A DNA stretch of 40,206 bases from Bacillus sp. V59.32b (GTDB lineage Bacteria > Bacillota > Bacilli > Bacillales > DSM-1321), in assembly GCF_003429085.1 (NCBI RefSeq), contig NZ_QVTC01000061.1:1-40206 (forward strand). The letters are read 5' to 3'. Of the stretch, positions 15,407 to 23,836 are shown in pieces. The notes beneath the pieces are model-generated. The model searched no databases and had not been told where the DNA came from. It was given only the letters and a program-made list of their open reading frames with translations. Both the position numbers and the translations under genes were made by a program. How positions within the stretch are numbered: position 1 is the first letter of the stretch; the number at the start of each line of letters is the position of its first letter.

Positions 15407-16879
15407 ATGAAATCCCAATATGATGTAATTGTTGTCGGCGCGGGTCCGGCTGGAATTTTTACCTGTTACGAGCTAACGTTGAAGATGCCGGAAGCTAGCA
15501 TCTTATTGATCGATAAAGGCCACGATATATACCGAAGAAATTGTCCAATCCTGGAACGGAAGATTGAGAAATGTCCTCCGGCAATAGGCAGGAAGGAATT
15601 TGCGGGTTGCCTGCCAGCGTGCTCGATTACCAATGGCTTCGGCGGGGCGGGTGCTTATTCAGATGGAAAGTTTAATATCACCAGTGAATTTGGCGGCTGG
15701 ATGACCGATTATCTGCCGGATTCCCAGGTGATTGATTTAATTAAATATGTCGATGAAATCAATTTGAGTCACGGTGCAACCGATACAATCACAGACCCAA
15801 TGACGGATAAAGTCAGGGAGATTGAACACAGGGGTTATGCAGCGGGATTGAAGCTGCTTCGCGCGCAGGTTCGGCATTTAGGTACAGAGCAAAACTTAAT
15901 GATCATGCAAAGCATTTATGAATACTTAACAGAGAAAATAGATATGGCTTTCAAGCAGGAAGTGGAAGACCTTGTTACCGAAAAGGGTGCGGACGGCCAT
16001 CAGGCCCGGGGAATTTTGTTGAAAAACGGTGAAACGATATTGGCAGACAAGGTCGTCATCTCACCGGGACGGGATGGATCTAAATGGTTGAGCGCCCTTC
16101 TGAAGAAAAGGCGGCTTAAGATGTTGAATAATCAAGTCGATATCGGCGTGAGGGTCGAGACTTCCAATATTGTCATGGAAGAAATCAATGAGCATTTATA
16201 TGAAGGAAAATTCATTTTTAATACTTCGGTCGGTACAAAAGTTAGGACATTTTGCAGCAATCCTTCAGGTCATGTCGTGGTCGAGAATCATTCGGGAATC
16301 ATGCTTGCAAACGGACATGCATACAAAGATCCGAAACTCGGAAGCAATAACACCAATTTCGCGTTGCTTGTATCCCATACATTTGCCGAGCCGTTTGATA
16401 AGCCGAATGAATATGCACACGAAGTATCAAAACTGGCAAATGCACTGTCCAACGGCGGGCTGATTGTCCAGAAATATGGTGATATTTTAAAAGGGCGCCG
16501 TTCAACAGATAAAAGAATCAAAGAAGGTTTCCTTGAACCGACATTGAAGGAAGCGGTTCCGGGAGACTTAGGTCTTGCCTTGCCGTATAATACGCTGAAA
16601 AGCCTGATTGAAATGACAGAAGCGTTAGATAAGGTTTCTCCAGGGATAGCCTCGGAGCACACATTATTTTACGGGGTTGAAGCGAAATTCTATTCAGCGC
16701 GTCCCAAGCTGAACGACCGCTTTGAAACGGAAATCTCCGGTCTCTATGTAGGAGGCGACGGAGCGGGAATCACGCGCGGGCTAGCCCAGGCAAGCGCCTG
16801 CGGTGTCTGGATTGCGCGCGATATTGTGGAAAAATCGATAGGGAAACCTGCCCGGCATAAAGAAGCTTTACCCGTATAA
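15407..16879 (+). CDS. FAD-dependent oxidoreductase (COG2509 type)
   Basis: The 490-residue flavoprotein has the N-terminal dinucleotide fold VIVVGAGPAGIFTCYEL (residues 6-22) and the motif CSITNGFGGAGAYSDGKFNITSEFGG, typical of uncharacterised FAD-dependent dehydrogenases of COG2509. The C-terminal FAD contact is LYVGGDGAGITRGLAQASACG. A cluster of cysteines (CPILERKIEKCPP, CLPAC) is also typical. The substrate is unknown for the whole family. The ATG has GGGAGGAATTAAG upstream. The gene stands alone, ended by a clear terminator. Confidence 0.85.
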   Translation: MKSQYDVIVVGAGPAGIFTCYELTLKMPEASILLIDKGHDIYRRNCPILERKIEKCPPAIGRKEFAGCLPACSITNGFGGAGAYSDGKFNITSEFGGWMTDYLPDSQVIDLIKYVDEINLSHGATDTITDPMTDKVREIEHRGYAAGLKLLRAQVRHLGTEQNLMIMQSIYEYLTEKIDMAFKQEVEDLVTEKGADGHQARGILLKNGETILADKVVISPGRDGSKWLSALLKKRRLKMLNNQVDIGVRVETSNIVMEEINEHLYEGKFIFNTSVGTKVRTFCSNPSGHVVVENHSGIMLANGHAYKDPKLGSNNTNFALLVSHTFAEPFDKPNEYAHEVSKLANALSNGGLIVQKYGDILKGRRSTDKRIKEGFLEPTLKEAVPGDLGLALPYNTLKSLIEMTEALDKVSPGIASEHTLFYGVEAKFYSARPKLNDRFETEISGLYVGGDGAGITRGLAQASACGVWIARDIVEKSIGKPARHKEALPV

Positions 16880-16885
16880 GCGTTT

Positions 16886-16918
16886 GACTCCTTGGCATTC
16901 AGTGCCAGGGAGTTTTTT
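16886..16918 (+). terminator. Intrinsic terminator after the FAD oxidoreductase
   Basis: ACTCC-TGGCA pairs with TGCCA-GGAGT, followed by six T. Confidence 0.88.
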
Positions 16919-17114
16919 AATTAAAGTAGAACTTTTTTATTAAATCCTCCAGCCAACGCGGGGGTTATCATCTAGACTTTGAGATTTATTATAATTATGT
17001 TTGCCATAAAGGCGGCTGGTTATAGTCAAAGTCCTTTATTTACAAGGGATTGCTTTTATTATGCAACTAAAAACCACTTTTGATAAAATGGCTTAAATGG
17101 AGAGGAGTGGGAAA

Positions 17115-18095
17115 ATGGTGCCTTCTACATTAAAGGCGGGGGATGAGATCCGGATTATCGCCCCATCAAGAAGCATGGCAGTCATAAAGGGAGAACAAAG
17201 AGAGATAGCGGAAGACCGATTGAAACAGCTTGGATTTAACGTTACATATGGAAAAAATATTTATGATCACGACGAGTTTTTCTCGAACTCGATTGAAGCC
17301 CGTGTCGAGGATTTGCACGATGCATTCGCGGACAGAAACGTGAAAGGGATTCTTACGGTAATCGGCGGGTATAATGCCAACCAGCTGCTGCGGTCAATCG
17401 ATTATGAATTGATCAGGAGAAATCCCAAGGTGTTTTGCGGGTACAGCGATATCACCGTGCTGAACCTGGCAATTCTCCAAAAGACAGGGCTTGTTTCCTA
17501 TTCGGGCCCCCATTTTTCTACCTTTGGCGTGAAAGCGGGATTTGAGTATACGCAGGATTATTTCCTAAAGGCGGTAACAGAAGCGAAAGAATACACGATC
17601 GAAGCGAGTGAAACGTGGAGTGATGATGCCTGGTTTCTTGACCAGGATAACCGGACTTTTCATAAGAACGAAGGCTACCGGATTCTCCAGGAGGGTGCAG
17701 CCGAAGGGACGATTATCGGCGGAAACCTTTGTACGATGAATCTGCTTCATGGCACGGAATATATGCCTTCCTTGAAGGATACTATTCTCTTCATCGAGGA
17801 TGATGAAGAGTCCCATCCATTGACATTTGACCGTGACCTTCAATCAGTCCTTCATCTGCCTGATGCTGGCGGGATAAAGGCGGTTGTTATCGGTCGGTTT
17901 CAAAAGGAGTCCGGGATGACGGATTATGCGTTGGAACAAATCATCGCTTCCAAAAAAGAATTAAACGGGATCCCGGTCATTGCAAATGCGAACTTTGGCC
18001 ATGTTCATCCGTTTGCGGCTGTACCGATTGGCGGCAGGGCCAGGATTGCCGCCAAAGGCAGCAAGGCCGAAATAAAAATCTTAAACAACAATTGA
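17115..18095 (+). CDS. LD-carboxypeptidase family protein (peptidase S66, LdcA/MccF-like)
   Basis: The 326-residue product resembles serine peptidases of family S66. LdcA members trim the terminal D-Ala from murein tetrapeptides; MccF members cleave microcin C. The nucleophile Ser lies in CGYSDITVLNLAIL, the acidic residue in ILFIEDDEE and the catalytic His in FGHVHPFAAVPIGG. The N-terminal LKAGDEIRIIAPSRSMAVI is typical. Many Bacillus members without a signal peptide, as here, belong to the MccF side, so a cytoplasmic detoxification role is as likely as murein recycling. ATG at 17115 is chosen for its AGGAG seven bases upstream. Confidence 0.88.
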   Translation: MVPSTLKAGDEIRIIAPSRSMAVIKGEQREIAEDRLKQLGFNVTYGKNIYDHDEFFSNSIEARVEDLHDAFADRNVKGILTVIGGYNANQLLRSIDYELIRRNPKVFCGYSDITVLNLAILQKTGLVSYSGPHFSTFGVKAGFEYTQDYFLKAVTEAKEYTIEASETWSDDAWFLDQDNRTFHKNEGYRILQEGAAEGTIIGGNLCTMNLLHGTEYMPSLKDTILFIEDDEESHPLTFDRDLQSVLHLPDAGGIKAVVIGRFQKESGMTDYALEQIIASKKELNGIPVIANANFGHVHPFAAVPIGGRARIAAKGSKAEIKILNNN

Positions 18096-18098
18096 TAG

Positions 18099-18140
18099 TT
18101 ACCCCCCTCGAAGCTGAAACCAGGGGGGGTAGCTTTTTTT
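18099..18140 (+). terminator. Intrinsic terminator after the LD-carboxypeptidase
   Basis: TTACCCCCC pairs with GGGGGGGTAG across a long loop, followed by seven T. Confidence 0.8.
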
Positions 18141-18145
18141 GGCAG

Positions 18146-18169
18146 AAAGGAAAGTTTAAACTTTCCTTT
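18146..18169. repeat. Perfect 24-bp palindrome, part of a dispersed element
   Basis: AAAGGAAAGTTT is followed directly by its reverse complement, with no loop. With its flanks (GGCAG before, GCATAAG after) it matches an imperfect copy at 32655-32692 and a partial copy near 36437. Confidence 0.8.
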
Positions 18170-18262
18170 GCATAAGTCACCTACGTCTCTGTCTTTGCCT
18201 TAAGAGGCTCGTCAACCGACAAGTTTTCTTTACATGCAACAGGGTTCAAAATGAAATAGGAT

Positions 18263-18291
18263 GAAAGATTAAACCTGATCCATCATACACT
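18263..18291 (+). promoter_or_regulatory. Sigma-E-like promoter of the yodT operon
   Basis: CATACACT (18284-18291) matches the mother-cell sigma-E -10 consensus CATACAnT. GAAAGATT about 13 bases upstream is a moderate -35. Transcription would start near 18298, leaving a 40-base leader. I recall the B. subtilis yodT-kamA operon as sigma-E controlled, which supports the call. Confidence 0.5.
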
Positions 18292-18339
18292 TTACTATAT
18301 TGTCATTTTGCTTGCGGCAAAAGGAGAGTGCGGCAGATT

Positions 18340-19683
18340 ATGAAGCAATCATCATTGATTAAACCCGTCCTGGATGGAGATTATCCAATCATCAGCTTTG
18401 GTGAAGGTGTTTATTTATATGATATGGAAGGAAAGGAATACCTTGATGCCTCATCCGGGGCTGTTACTGCCAATATTGGACATGGTGTAAAAGAAATCGC
18501 AGAAGCGATGTCTGAACAGGCAAAAAGAGTTTCGTTTGTATACCGGTCTCAATTCACAAGCGAAGCGGCTGAATCACTCGCGTCCAAAATCGCATGTCTG
18601 ACCAATGATCGATTTACCTGGAGTTTTTTTGTGAATAGCGGCTCGGAGGCAACCGAAACAGCCCTAAAGATTGCGATCCAGCATTGGCAGGAAAAAGGGC
18701 AGCCGAAAAAAAATCAAATCATCTCCAGATGGATGAGCTATCATGGAATCACTCTTGGCGCTTTGTCGATGTCAGGGCACCCGCAGCGCAGGGAACGGTT
18801 TGCGGCCATGCTCGAATCGTACCCGGCCATTTCCGCACCATACTGTTATCGCTGTCCATATAACCTCGAGCCTGACAGCTGCGGCATGGCCTGTGCTTCG
18901 GAACTGGAGTCGGCCATTCGCCGGATCGGTCCTGGAAACGTTGCCGCCTTTATCGCCGAGCCGGTCATCGGAGCTGCAGGAGCCGCCATCTCCCCGCCGG
19001 ACGGATATTTCCAGAAGCTCAAGCGGATCTGTGAAAAATATGACGTTCTTTTTATTGCGGATGAAGTAATGACCGGCTTTGGACGGACCGGCAAAATGAT
19101 TGCTTCCGATCACTGGGATGTGGAGCCTGACATCATTGCGTTCGGCAAAGGAATGAGCGGCGGTTACACGCCGATTGCCGCTGCCGTTATGACCGATAAA
19201 GTCATGGAACCGATTTTGAACGGTTCAAAATCAATCATGGCCGGGCATACCTTCAGCGCCAATCCCCAATCTTGTGCAATCTCCCTGGCAGTCCTTGAAT
19301 ATTTAGAGGAGAATAATCTTGTTGTTAAAACTGTGGAAGCAGGTGTGTATTTGCGCAATTTGCTCGAAAAGCTTGCGTGCAGTTATTCATTCATTGGCGA
19401 CATCCGCGGTAAAGGCCTCCTGCTCGGGGTGGAATTTGCTCAGGACAAAGAAACGAAGGAACCGTTTCCGGTAAAGCTCGACATTACTAATAAATTTGTT
19501 TCCTTAGCGGCAAAAAACGGTCTGCTTGTATATCCGGCTTCCGCCGGTCCAGATGGAGTGACAGGTGCAGCCATCATCATTGCGCCGCCTTTAACGATAA
19601 CGAAAAGGGAAATCGAAGAATTGATCCGTAGATTCAAAAACACCTTGAATCAATTTGCAGAAATGTTGCCTCATCATTCATAA
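18340..19683 (+). CDS. yodT: Class III aminotransferase YodT (beta-lysine pathway)
   Basis: This 447-residue PLP enzyme is of the omega-amino acid aminotransferase type. It shows VNSGSEATETALKIA, the PLP-contacting FIADEVMTGFGRTG and the Schiff-base Lys in IAFGKGMSGGYTPI. It is first in an operon with CoA-transferase subunits, a deacetylase and beta-lysine acetyltransferase. I infer that it removes the 3-amino group of N6-acetyl-beta-lysine to give 3-oxo-6-acetamidohexanoate; this is not shown biochemically here. The ATG at 18340 is 13 bases from AAAAGGAG, rather far, and the GTG at 18328 is too near, so the start is uncertain by four residues. Confidence 0.88.
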   Translation: MKQSSLIKPVLDGDYPIISFGEGVYLYDMEGKEYLDASSGAVTANIGHGVKEIAEAMSEQAKRVSFVYRSQFTSEAAESLASKIACLTNDRFTWSFFVNSGSEATETALKIAIQHWQEKGQPKKNQIISRWMSYHGITLGALSMSGHPQRRERFAAMLESYPAISAPYCYRCPYNLEPDSCGMACASELESAIRRIGPGNVAAFIAEPVIGAAGAAISPPDGYFQKLKRICEKYDVLFIADEVMTGFGRTGKMIASDHWDVEPDIIAFGKGMSGGYTPIAAAVMTDKVMEPILNGSKSIMAGHTFSANPQSCAISLAVLEYLEENNLVVKTVEAGVYLRNLLEKLACSYSFIGDIRGKGLLLGVEFAQDKETKEPFPVKLDITNKFVSLAAKNGLLVYPASAGPDGVTGAAIIIAPPLTITKREIEELIRRFKNTLNQFAEMLPHHS

Positions 19684-19707
19684 CCAGGATAGAGGGAAGT
19701 GAAAACC

Positions 19708-20436
19708 TTGATAGAAGACACTTTTCATAAAATTTGTGGATTTGCTGATATTAGGCATTTATTCAGGGATGGAATGAGCATCATGTTTGGCGGTTTTGGC
19801 GGCATTGGCACACCACCGGGCCTGGTGAATCTCATTTTGGATTCAGGGATAAAGGATTTGACATTGATTGGAAATGATACAGGGTTCCCTGATATTGGGA
19901 TAGGCAAAGTAGTGAGTGATAAACGCGCAAAAAAAATCATAGTCTCACATATCGGCTCCAACCCGAATGCCGGAAAGTATATGACCGAGGGCGAGCTGGA
20001 CGTGGAATTTTCCCCGCAGGGAACGCTTGTTGAAAGGATGAGAGCCGGCGGAATGGGTCTTGGCGGCATCCTTACAGACATAGGATTGGAAGAGGAGATT
20101 GTAAAGGGAGATAAACAAACGATTACCATAGAGGGAAAAGCCTTTTTAGTTGAAACCGCTCTAACCGCTGACATATCCATTGTGTATGCCGAAAAAGCAG
20201 ATCCATATGGGAACCTTGTTTTTGACAAAAGTGCCCGTAATACAAATCCCCTCGCTGCCATGGCCGGGACGGTCACGATTGTGGAAACGGCGGAAATCGT
20301 GCCGCTCGGTGCCCTTCACCCGGAAGAGATTATTACTCCCGGCGCTTTTGTCAACCATTTCGTTAAATCGGAAGGAGTGGATTGGCAATGGGTTTGGGAA
20401 GACAAAAAATCGCAAGGCGTGCAGCTGAAGAGCTAA
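19708..20436 (+). CDS. yodS: CoA-transferase subunit A (YodS-like)
   Basis: This is the alpha subunit of a family I 3-oxoacid CoA-transferase, about 242 residues. Family marks are the N-terminal GMSIMFGGFGGIGTPPGLVNLIL, which binds the CoA pyrophosphate, and LTLIGNDTGFPDIGIGK. The partner subunit overlaps its 3' end by about 50 bases. In this operon the likely acceptor is a 3-oxo acid derived from acetyl-beta-lysine (inference). Start: TTG at 19708 has GGGAAGTGA five bases upstream; the GTG at 19699 lies only two bases from that site but cannot be excluded. Confidence 0.87.
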   Translation: MIEDTFHKICGFADIRHLFRDGMSIMFGGFGGIGTPPGLVNLILDSGIKDLTLIGNDTGFPDIGIGKVVSDKRAKKIIVSHIGSNPNAGKYMTEGELDVEFSPQGTLVERMRAGGMGLGGILTDIGLEEEIVKGDKQTITIEGKAFLVETALTADISIVYAEKADPYGNLVFDKSARNTNPLAAMAGTVTIVETAEIVPLGALHPEEIITPGAFVNHFVKSEGVDWQWVWEDKKSQGVQLKS

Positions 20437-21044
20437 AGGATGGAATGCTTGTGAACCTGGGGATCGGTATCCCTTCACTCGTTCCCGATTTTTTGCCGGC
20501 AGACCACACGATCATCTTCCATGCGGAAAACGGAATCGTTGGAATGGAAAAATCACCGGAAGAAGGCATGGAGGACGCTCATTTATGCAATGCAGGCGGA
20601 TACCCGGTCACTATACGGAATGGTGCTTCGTACTGTGACAGTACGGTTGCGTTCGGAATGATTAGAAAGGGGCTTGTCGATGTAACGATCCTTGGGGCGC
20701 TTCAGGTAAGCGAACGGGGCGACCTTGCCAACTGGATCGTGCCGGGTAAAAGGGTACCAGGGATGGGAGGGGCCATGGATCTTGCTGCCAAGGCTAAAAA
20801 GGTGATTGTGCTTATGAATCATCGAGACAAAAAAGGAATGTCGAAACTGGTAAAAAGCTGCACCTTGCCGCTGACCGCAAAAAAGTGTGTACATATGGTC
20901 ATAACGGAAATGGGTGTATTTTCTGTTTTGGCTGACGGGTTACTTTTAACGGATTTATTTGTGCCGTTTACAATCGATGAAATTAAAACATATACAAAGG
21001 CGCCATTTCAGGTTTCAGATAGACTTACGGTTTATGGGGAGTAG
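20388..21044 (+). CDS. yodR: CoA-transferase subunit B (YodR-like)
   Basis: This beta subunit of 218 residues forms the catalytic half of the CoA-transferase with the preceding protein. The catalytic glutamate is in FHAENGIVGMEK. LVNLGIGIPSLVPDFL at the N-terminus and GAMDLAAKAKKVIVLMNHRDKKGMSKLV further on are typical of the AtoA/ScoB family. The coding sequence starts inside the alpha-subunit gene, so the pair is translationally coupled. The ATG at 20388 is taken; an in-frame TTG at 20382 closer to GGAGTGG is an alternative. Confidence 0.88.
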   Translation: MGLGRQKIARRAAEELKDGMLVNLGIGIPSLVPDFLPADHTIIFHAENGIVGMEKSPEEGMEDAHLCNAGGYPVTIRNGASYCDSTVAFGMIRKGLVDVTILGALQVSERGDLANWIVPGKRVPGMGGAMDLAAKAKKVIVLMNHRDKKGMSKLVKSCTLPLTAKKCVHMVITEMGVFSVLADGLLLTDLFVPFTIDEIKTYTKAPFQVSDRLTVYGE

Positions 21045-21059
21045 ACAGGAGGGGTATTG

Positions 21060-22364
21060 ATGGCTCGCGAAAAGGAAATCCATAATTGGTTGAAGCAACA
21101 TGGAATAAGTGGAGTGAAACTTTTACAGAGGCTTGTTCAGGAACCTAGCAGGAGGGAACAGGAAGGTAAGGCCCAGGCGATTATTGTAGAGAAATGCAGG
21201 GAGCTCGGATTGGAAATAGACTTATGGGAAATTGGAGACGATGCCTTGCGTAAGCACCGGCATTTTTATTGTGACCGGAGGGATTTTAGCGGTAATCCCA
21301 ACCTTGTCGCTGTTAGGAAAGGAAAAGGCAATGGTAAGTCACTGATCTTAAATGGTCACATTGATGTGGTCCCGGAGGGCAATCCTGGCGATTGGGAAGA
21401 AGAACCATATAGCGGAATGGTGAAGGATGGGAAGGTGTATGGACGCGGAACGACCGATATGAAGGGTGGGACGGTCTCTCTGCTTTTGGCTCTCGAAGCC
21501 ATCATTTCTTTGGGAATTGAATTAAAAGGCGATGTGATTTTTCAAAGTGTCATCGAAGAAGAGAGCGGCGGCGCCGGGACATTGGCTGCCGTGTTAAGAG
21601 GTTATCGTGCTGACGGGGCCATCATCCCGGAACCTACCAATCTGAAGCTGTTTCCGCTTCAACAGGGATCGATGTGGTTCAGACTGACGATAAAAGGAAA
21701 ATCTGCTCATGGAGGCACAAGATATGAAGGGGTAAACGCCATTGAGCTTGCTATGGAGGTAATCAACGAAATTAAGAAACTAGAAAAAGAACGGAATGAG
21801 GCTTTGAATCATCCACTTTATCAAAACATCCCAATCCCGATCCCGATTAATATAGGAAAAATCTCAAGCGGGGAGTGGCCTTCATCGGTACCGGATACGG
21901 CTATTATGGAAGGCAGGTTCGGCATTGCGCCTACTGAAAAAATGGAAGAGGCCCAAAAAGCGCTTGAGAACTGCATAGCCCGTTTAAATGCGACAAATGA
22001 ATGGTTCCGCGCAAAACCGATCGAATTGGAATGGTTCGGTGCCAGATGGCTTCCATCGAATTTAGAGTTAAACCATCCGTTATTGCAAACCATTTCCGAC
22101 AGCTTTGTTGAAGTCAAGGGTGAACAGCCTTCGATCGAAGCGTCGCCCTGGGGTACGGATGGCGGATATCTTTCAAATGTAGGGAAAATACCGGTCGTTG
22201 TTTTTGGACCGGGAAAGACCGAATTGGCCCATGATGCGAATGAATATATAGAAACAGATAGAATGATGGAAGTGGCGGAAATTATTGCGCTTACCATCAT
22301 TAACTGGTGCGGCATTGAAGAAACGGCCGTCGATCAAGGGGAAACAAAAAGTGAAACAGTTTGA
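21060..22364 (+). CDS. yodQ: M20 family deacetylase/peptidase YodQ
   Basis: The 434-residue metalloenzyme is of the ArgE/DapE type. Metal-site motifs in order: LNGHIDVVPEG (His and Asp), GRGTTDMKGG (bridging Asp), VIEEESGGAG (catalytic Glu pair), IIPEPTN and a late AHDANEYIE His. The dimerisation domain lies between about residues 205 and 325 (GKSAHGGTRYEG). Members hydrolyse N-acyl groups or peptides. In this pathway the likely substrate is an N-acetylated product such as 4-acetamidobutyrate, or N6-acetyl-beta-lysine itself (inference). GGAGGGG is five bases upstream of the ATG. Confidence 0.88.
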   Translation: MAREKEIHNWLKQHGISGVKLLQRLVQEPSRREQEGKAQAIIVEKCRELGLEIDLWEIGDDALRKHRHFYCDRRDFSGNPNLVAVRKGKGNGKSLILNGHIDVVPEGNPGDWEEEPYSGMVKDGKVYGRGTTDMKGGTVSLLLALEAIISLGIELKGDVIFQSVIEEESGGAGTLAAVLRGYRADGAIIPEPTNLKLFPLQQGSMWFRLTIKGKSAHGGTRYEGVNAIELAMEVINEIKKLEKERNEALNHPLYQNIPIPIPINIGKISSGEWPSSVPDTAIMEGRFGIAPTEKMEEAQKALENCIARLNATNEWFRAKPIELEWFGARWLPSNLELNHPLLQTISDSFVEVKGEQPSIEASPWGTDGGYLSNVGKIPVVVFGPGKTELAHDANEYIETDRMMEVAEIIALTIINWCGIEETAVDQGETKSETV

Positions 22365-22422
22365 AACGTTCGTGCTTGACGAAGAAGTCGCAGCGTCCAG
22401 TTAAGGGCGAGGGAGGAAAAAG

Positions 22423-23262
22423 GTGGATAATCCATTACAGCAAAAGCTGATAAAAAAACAGGGATATACGTTAAACATTACATTTGACCGTTTTAACCGC
22501 AGGGTAAGAGTCGATGACTACCTCGGGAATTTCAATGGATGCATGACGGAAGCGATTCATCTCGCAGCCGATAGCGATGCGGAAAAACTGATCGTTAAGG
22601 CAAGGCATGAAAATTTCCAGGAACTAATCAGCCGGGGGTTTCTCTATGAGGGATGTGTAGACAAATATTTTTTAGGAAGCGACTGTTTTTTCTTTGCGAA
22701 ATATTTTCAGTCAAACAGGAGAAGCAGTGATAAATGGACAGAAGCGGATAACATCTTGGATGGCGTACTTTCACTGCCAAAGAAAGCCTCAATCGCCCCG
22801 CCTCAAGGTTATCAAGTACGGAAAGCAAGCGAAGAAGATGTCTCAGGGCTGGCTGACTTATACGGTCATGTCTTCAAAATTTATCCGGTACCGATGAATC
22901 AGCCGGAATATGTAAAAAAATGCATGCAGTCTGGAACTGTTTTTTACATATATGAATATGAAGGTCATATCGTCAGCGCCGCTTCTGCGGAAGTGAATGA
23001 AACATATCATAATGCCGAAATTACTGACTGTGCGACCCTGCCGGAGCATCGGCAGTTTGGCTTAATGAAGCTGTTGATTGCCAAATTGGAAGAATACTTG
23101 GCTGATCACCAAATATATTGTGTGTATTCGATTGCACGAGCGCTCTCCTACGGGATGAACGCGGTGTTTTTTCAGCTTGGATATGGATATAGGGGGCGGC
23201 TCGCTAACAATTGCTACATTTTCGATAAAATAGAAGATATGAATCTTTGGGTGAAGAATTGA
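22423..23262 (+). CDS. ablB: Beta-lysine N6-acetyltransferase (AblB/YodP)
   Basis: The 279-residue protein carries a GNAT acetyltransferase domain in the C-terminal half (about residues 128-270; GYQVRKASEEDVSGLADLYGHVF and CATLPEHRQFGLMKLLIAKLEEYL, which contains the acetyl-CoA loop). Its N-terminal half is specific to the AblB family. AblB acetylates the 6-amino group of beta-lysine made by lysine 2,3-aminomutase. In methanogens N6-acetyl-beta-lysine is a compatible solute. The GTG start has GGGAGG six bases before it. It is the last metabolic gene of the operon before the sigma-54 activator. Confidence 0.9.
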   Translation: MDNPLQQKLIKKQGYTLNITFDRFNRRVRVDDYLGNFNGCMTEAIHLAADSDAEKLIVKARHENFQELISRGFLYEGCVDKYFLGSDCFFFAKYFQSNRRSSDKWTEADNILDGVLSLPKKASIAPPQGYQVRKASEEDVSGLADLYGHVFKIYPVPMNQPEYVKKCMQSGTVFYIYEYEGHIVSAASAEVNETYHNAEITDCATLPEHRQFGLMKLLIAKLEEYLADHQIYCVYSIARALSYGMNAVFFQLGYGYRGRLANNCYIFDKIEDMNLWVKN

Positions 23263-23365
23263 CGAATTTTCAGCACAAAACGGCAAGTATTTGGCACTTC
23301 CTCATATATATGGTAGTAAGCAAACCTCCACGTCAGGGGAAATGCAAGCTATAAGGAGTGAGAAG

Positions 23366-23836
23366 GTGTCAGCTGAACTTTATAACACCCGAGAACTATT
23401 AGAAGCGATATTAACAAGTATTGATGAAGGAATCCATGTCATTGATACGAAGGGGATTACGATTTTTTATAATGCAGTGGCAGCGGTACATGACGGATTG
23501 GAAATTACAGAGGTGTTGGGAAGGCCTTTGTTGGAGGCATTCCCCTCTTTGACCAGGCACTCTTCCACACTGCTGAAAGTCATCGAGACAGGAAAGCCGA
23601 TTACATACAAAGGTCAATCCTATGTGAATCTTCATGGAAAGATGATCGAAACGATGAACACAACATTGCCTATATTCGTGGAAGGAAGTCTGATTGGAGC
23701 GGTGGAGATAGCGAAGGATGTCTCCAGGCTAAGGGTGCTGTCTGAACGATTATTGGACCTCGAAAGCACGATAACCAAGCAGAAAAAAAGCCGACGAACC
23801 ATAATGGCGCCAAGTATTCATTTTCGGATATTTTAA
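23366..23836 (+). CDS. Sigma-54 activator, N-terminal PAS part (before the frameshift)
   Basis: This frame encodes a sensory PAS domain: LEAILTSIDEGIHVIDTKGITIFYNAVAAVHDG, then LGRPLLEAFPSL and LIGAVEIAKDVSRLRVLSERLLDLE. It matches the input domain of RocR-type enhancer-binding proteins, which sense an amino acid or its metabolite. The GTG at 23366 is chosen for its AAGGAG seven bases upstream. After codon QKK the frame diverges at A7 (23783-23789), runs 15 more residues of unrelated sequence and stops. The continuing AAA+ domain lies in the -1 frame. As read, this half alone could not activate sigma-54. Confidence 0.75.
   Translation: MSAELYNTRELLEAILTSIDEGIHVIDTKGITIFYNAVAAVHDGLEITEVLGRPLLEAFPSLTRHSSTLLKVIETGKPITYKGQSYVNLHGKMIETMNTTLPIFVEGSLIGAVEIAKDVSRLRVLSERLLDLESTITKQKKSRRTIMAPSIHFRIF

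Noticed and set aside
18301-18315. Sigma-54-like TGTCAT-N5-TTGC before yodT
   Set aside because: One of the two essential -24 G residues is missing, and the transcript would start after the ribosome site, so the sigma-E-like site upstream is preferred.
19725-20276. 183-residue frame antisense to the CoA-transferase subunit A gene
   Set aside because: It lies entirely opposite a well supported enzyme gene, with Ser/Pro-rich composition typical of antisense reading.
23291-23296. TTGGCA upstream of the sigma-54 activator as a -24 element
   Set aside because: GC is absent at the required 10-base distance (TTGGCACTTCCTCATAT), so it is not a -24/-12 promoter.
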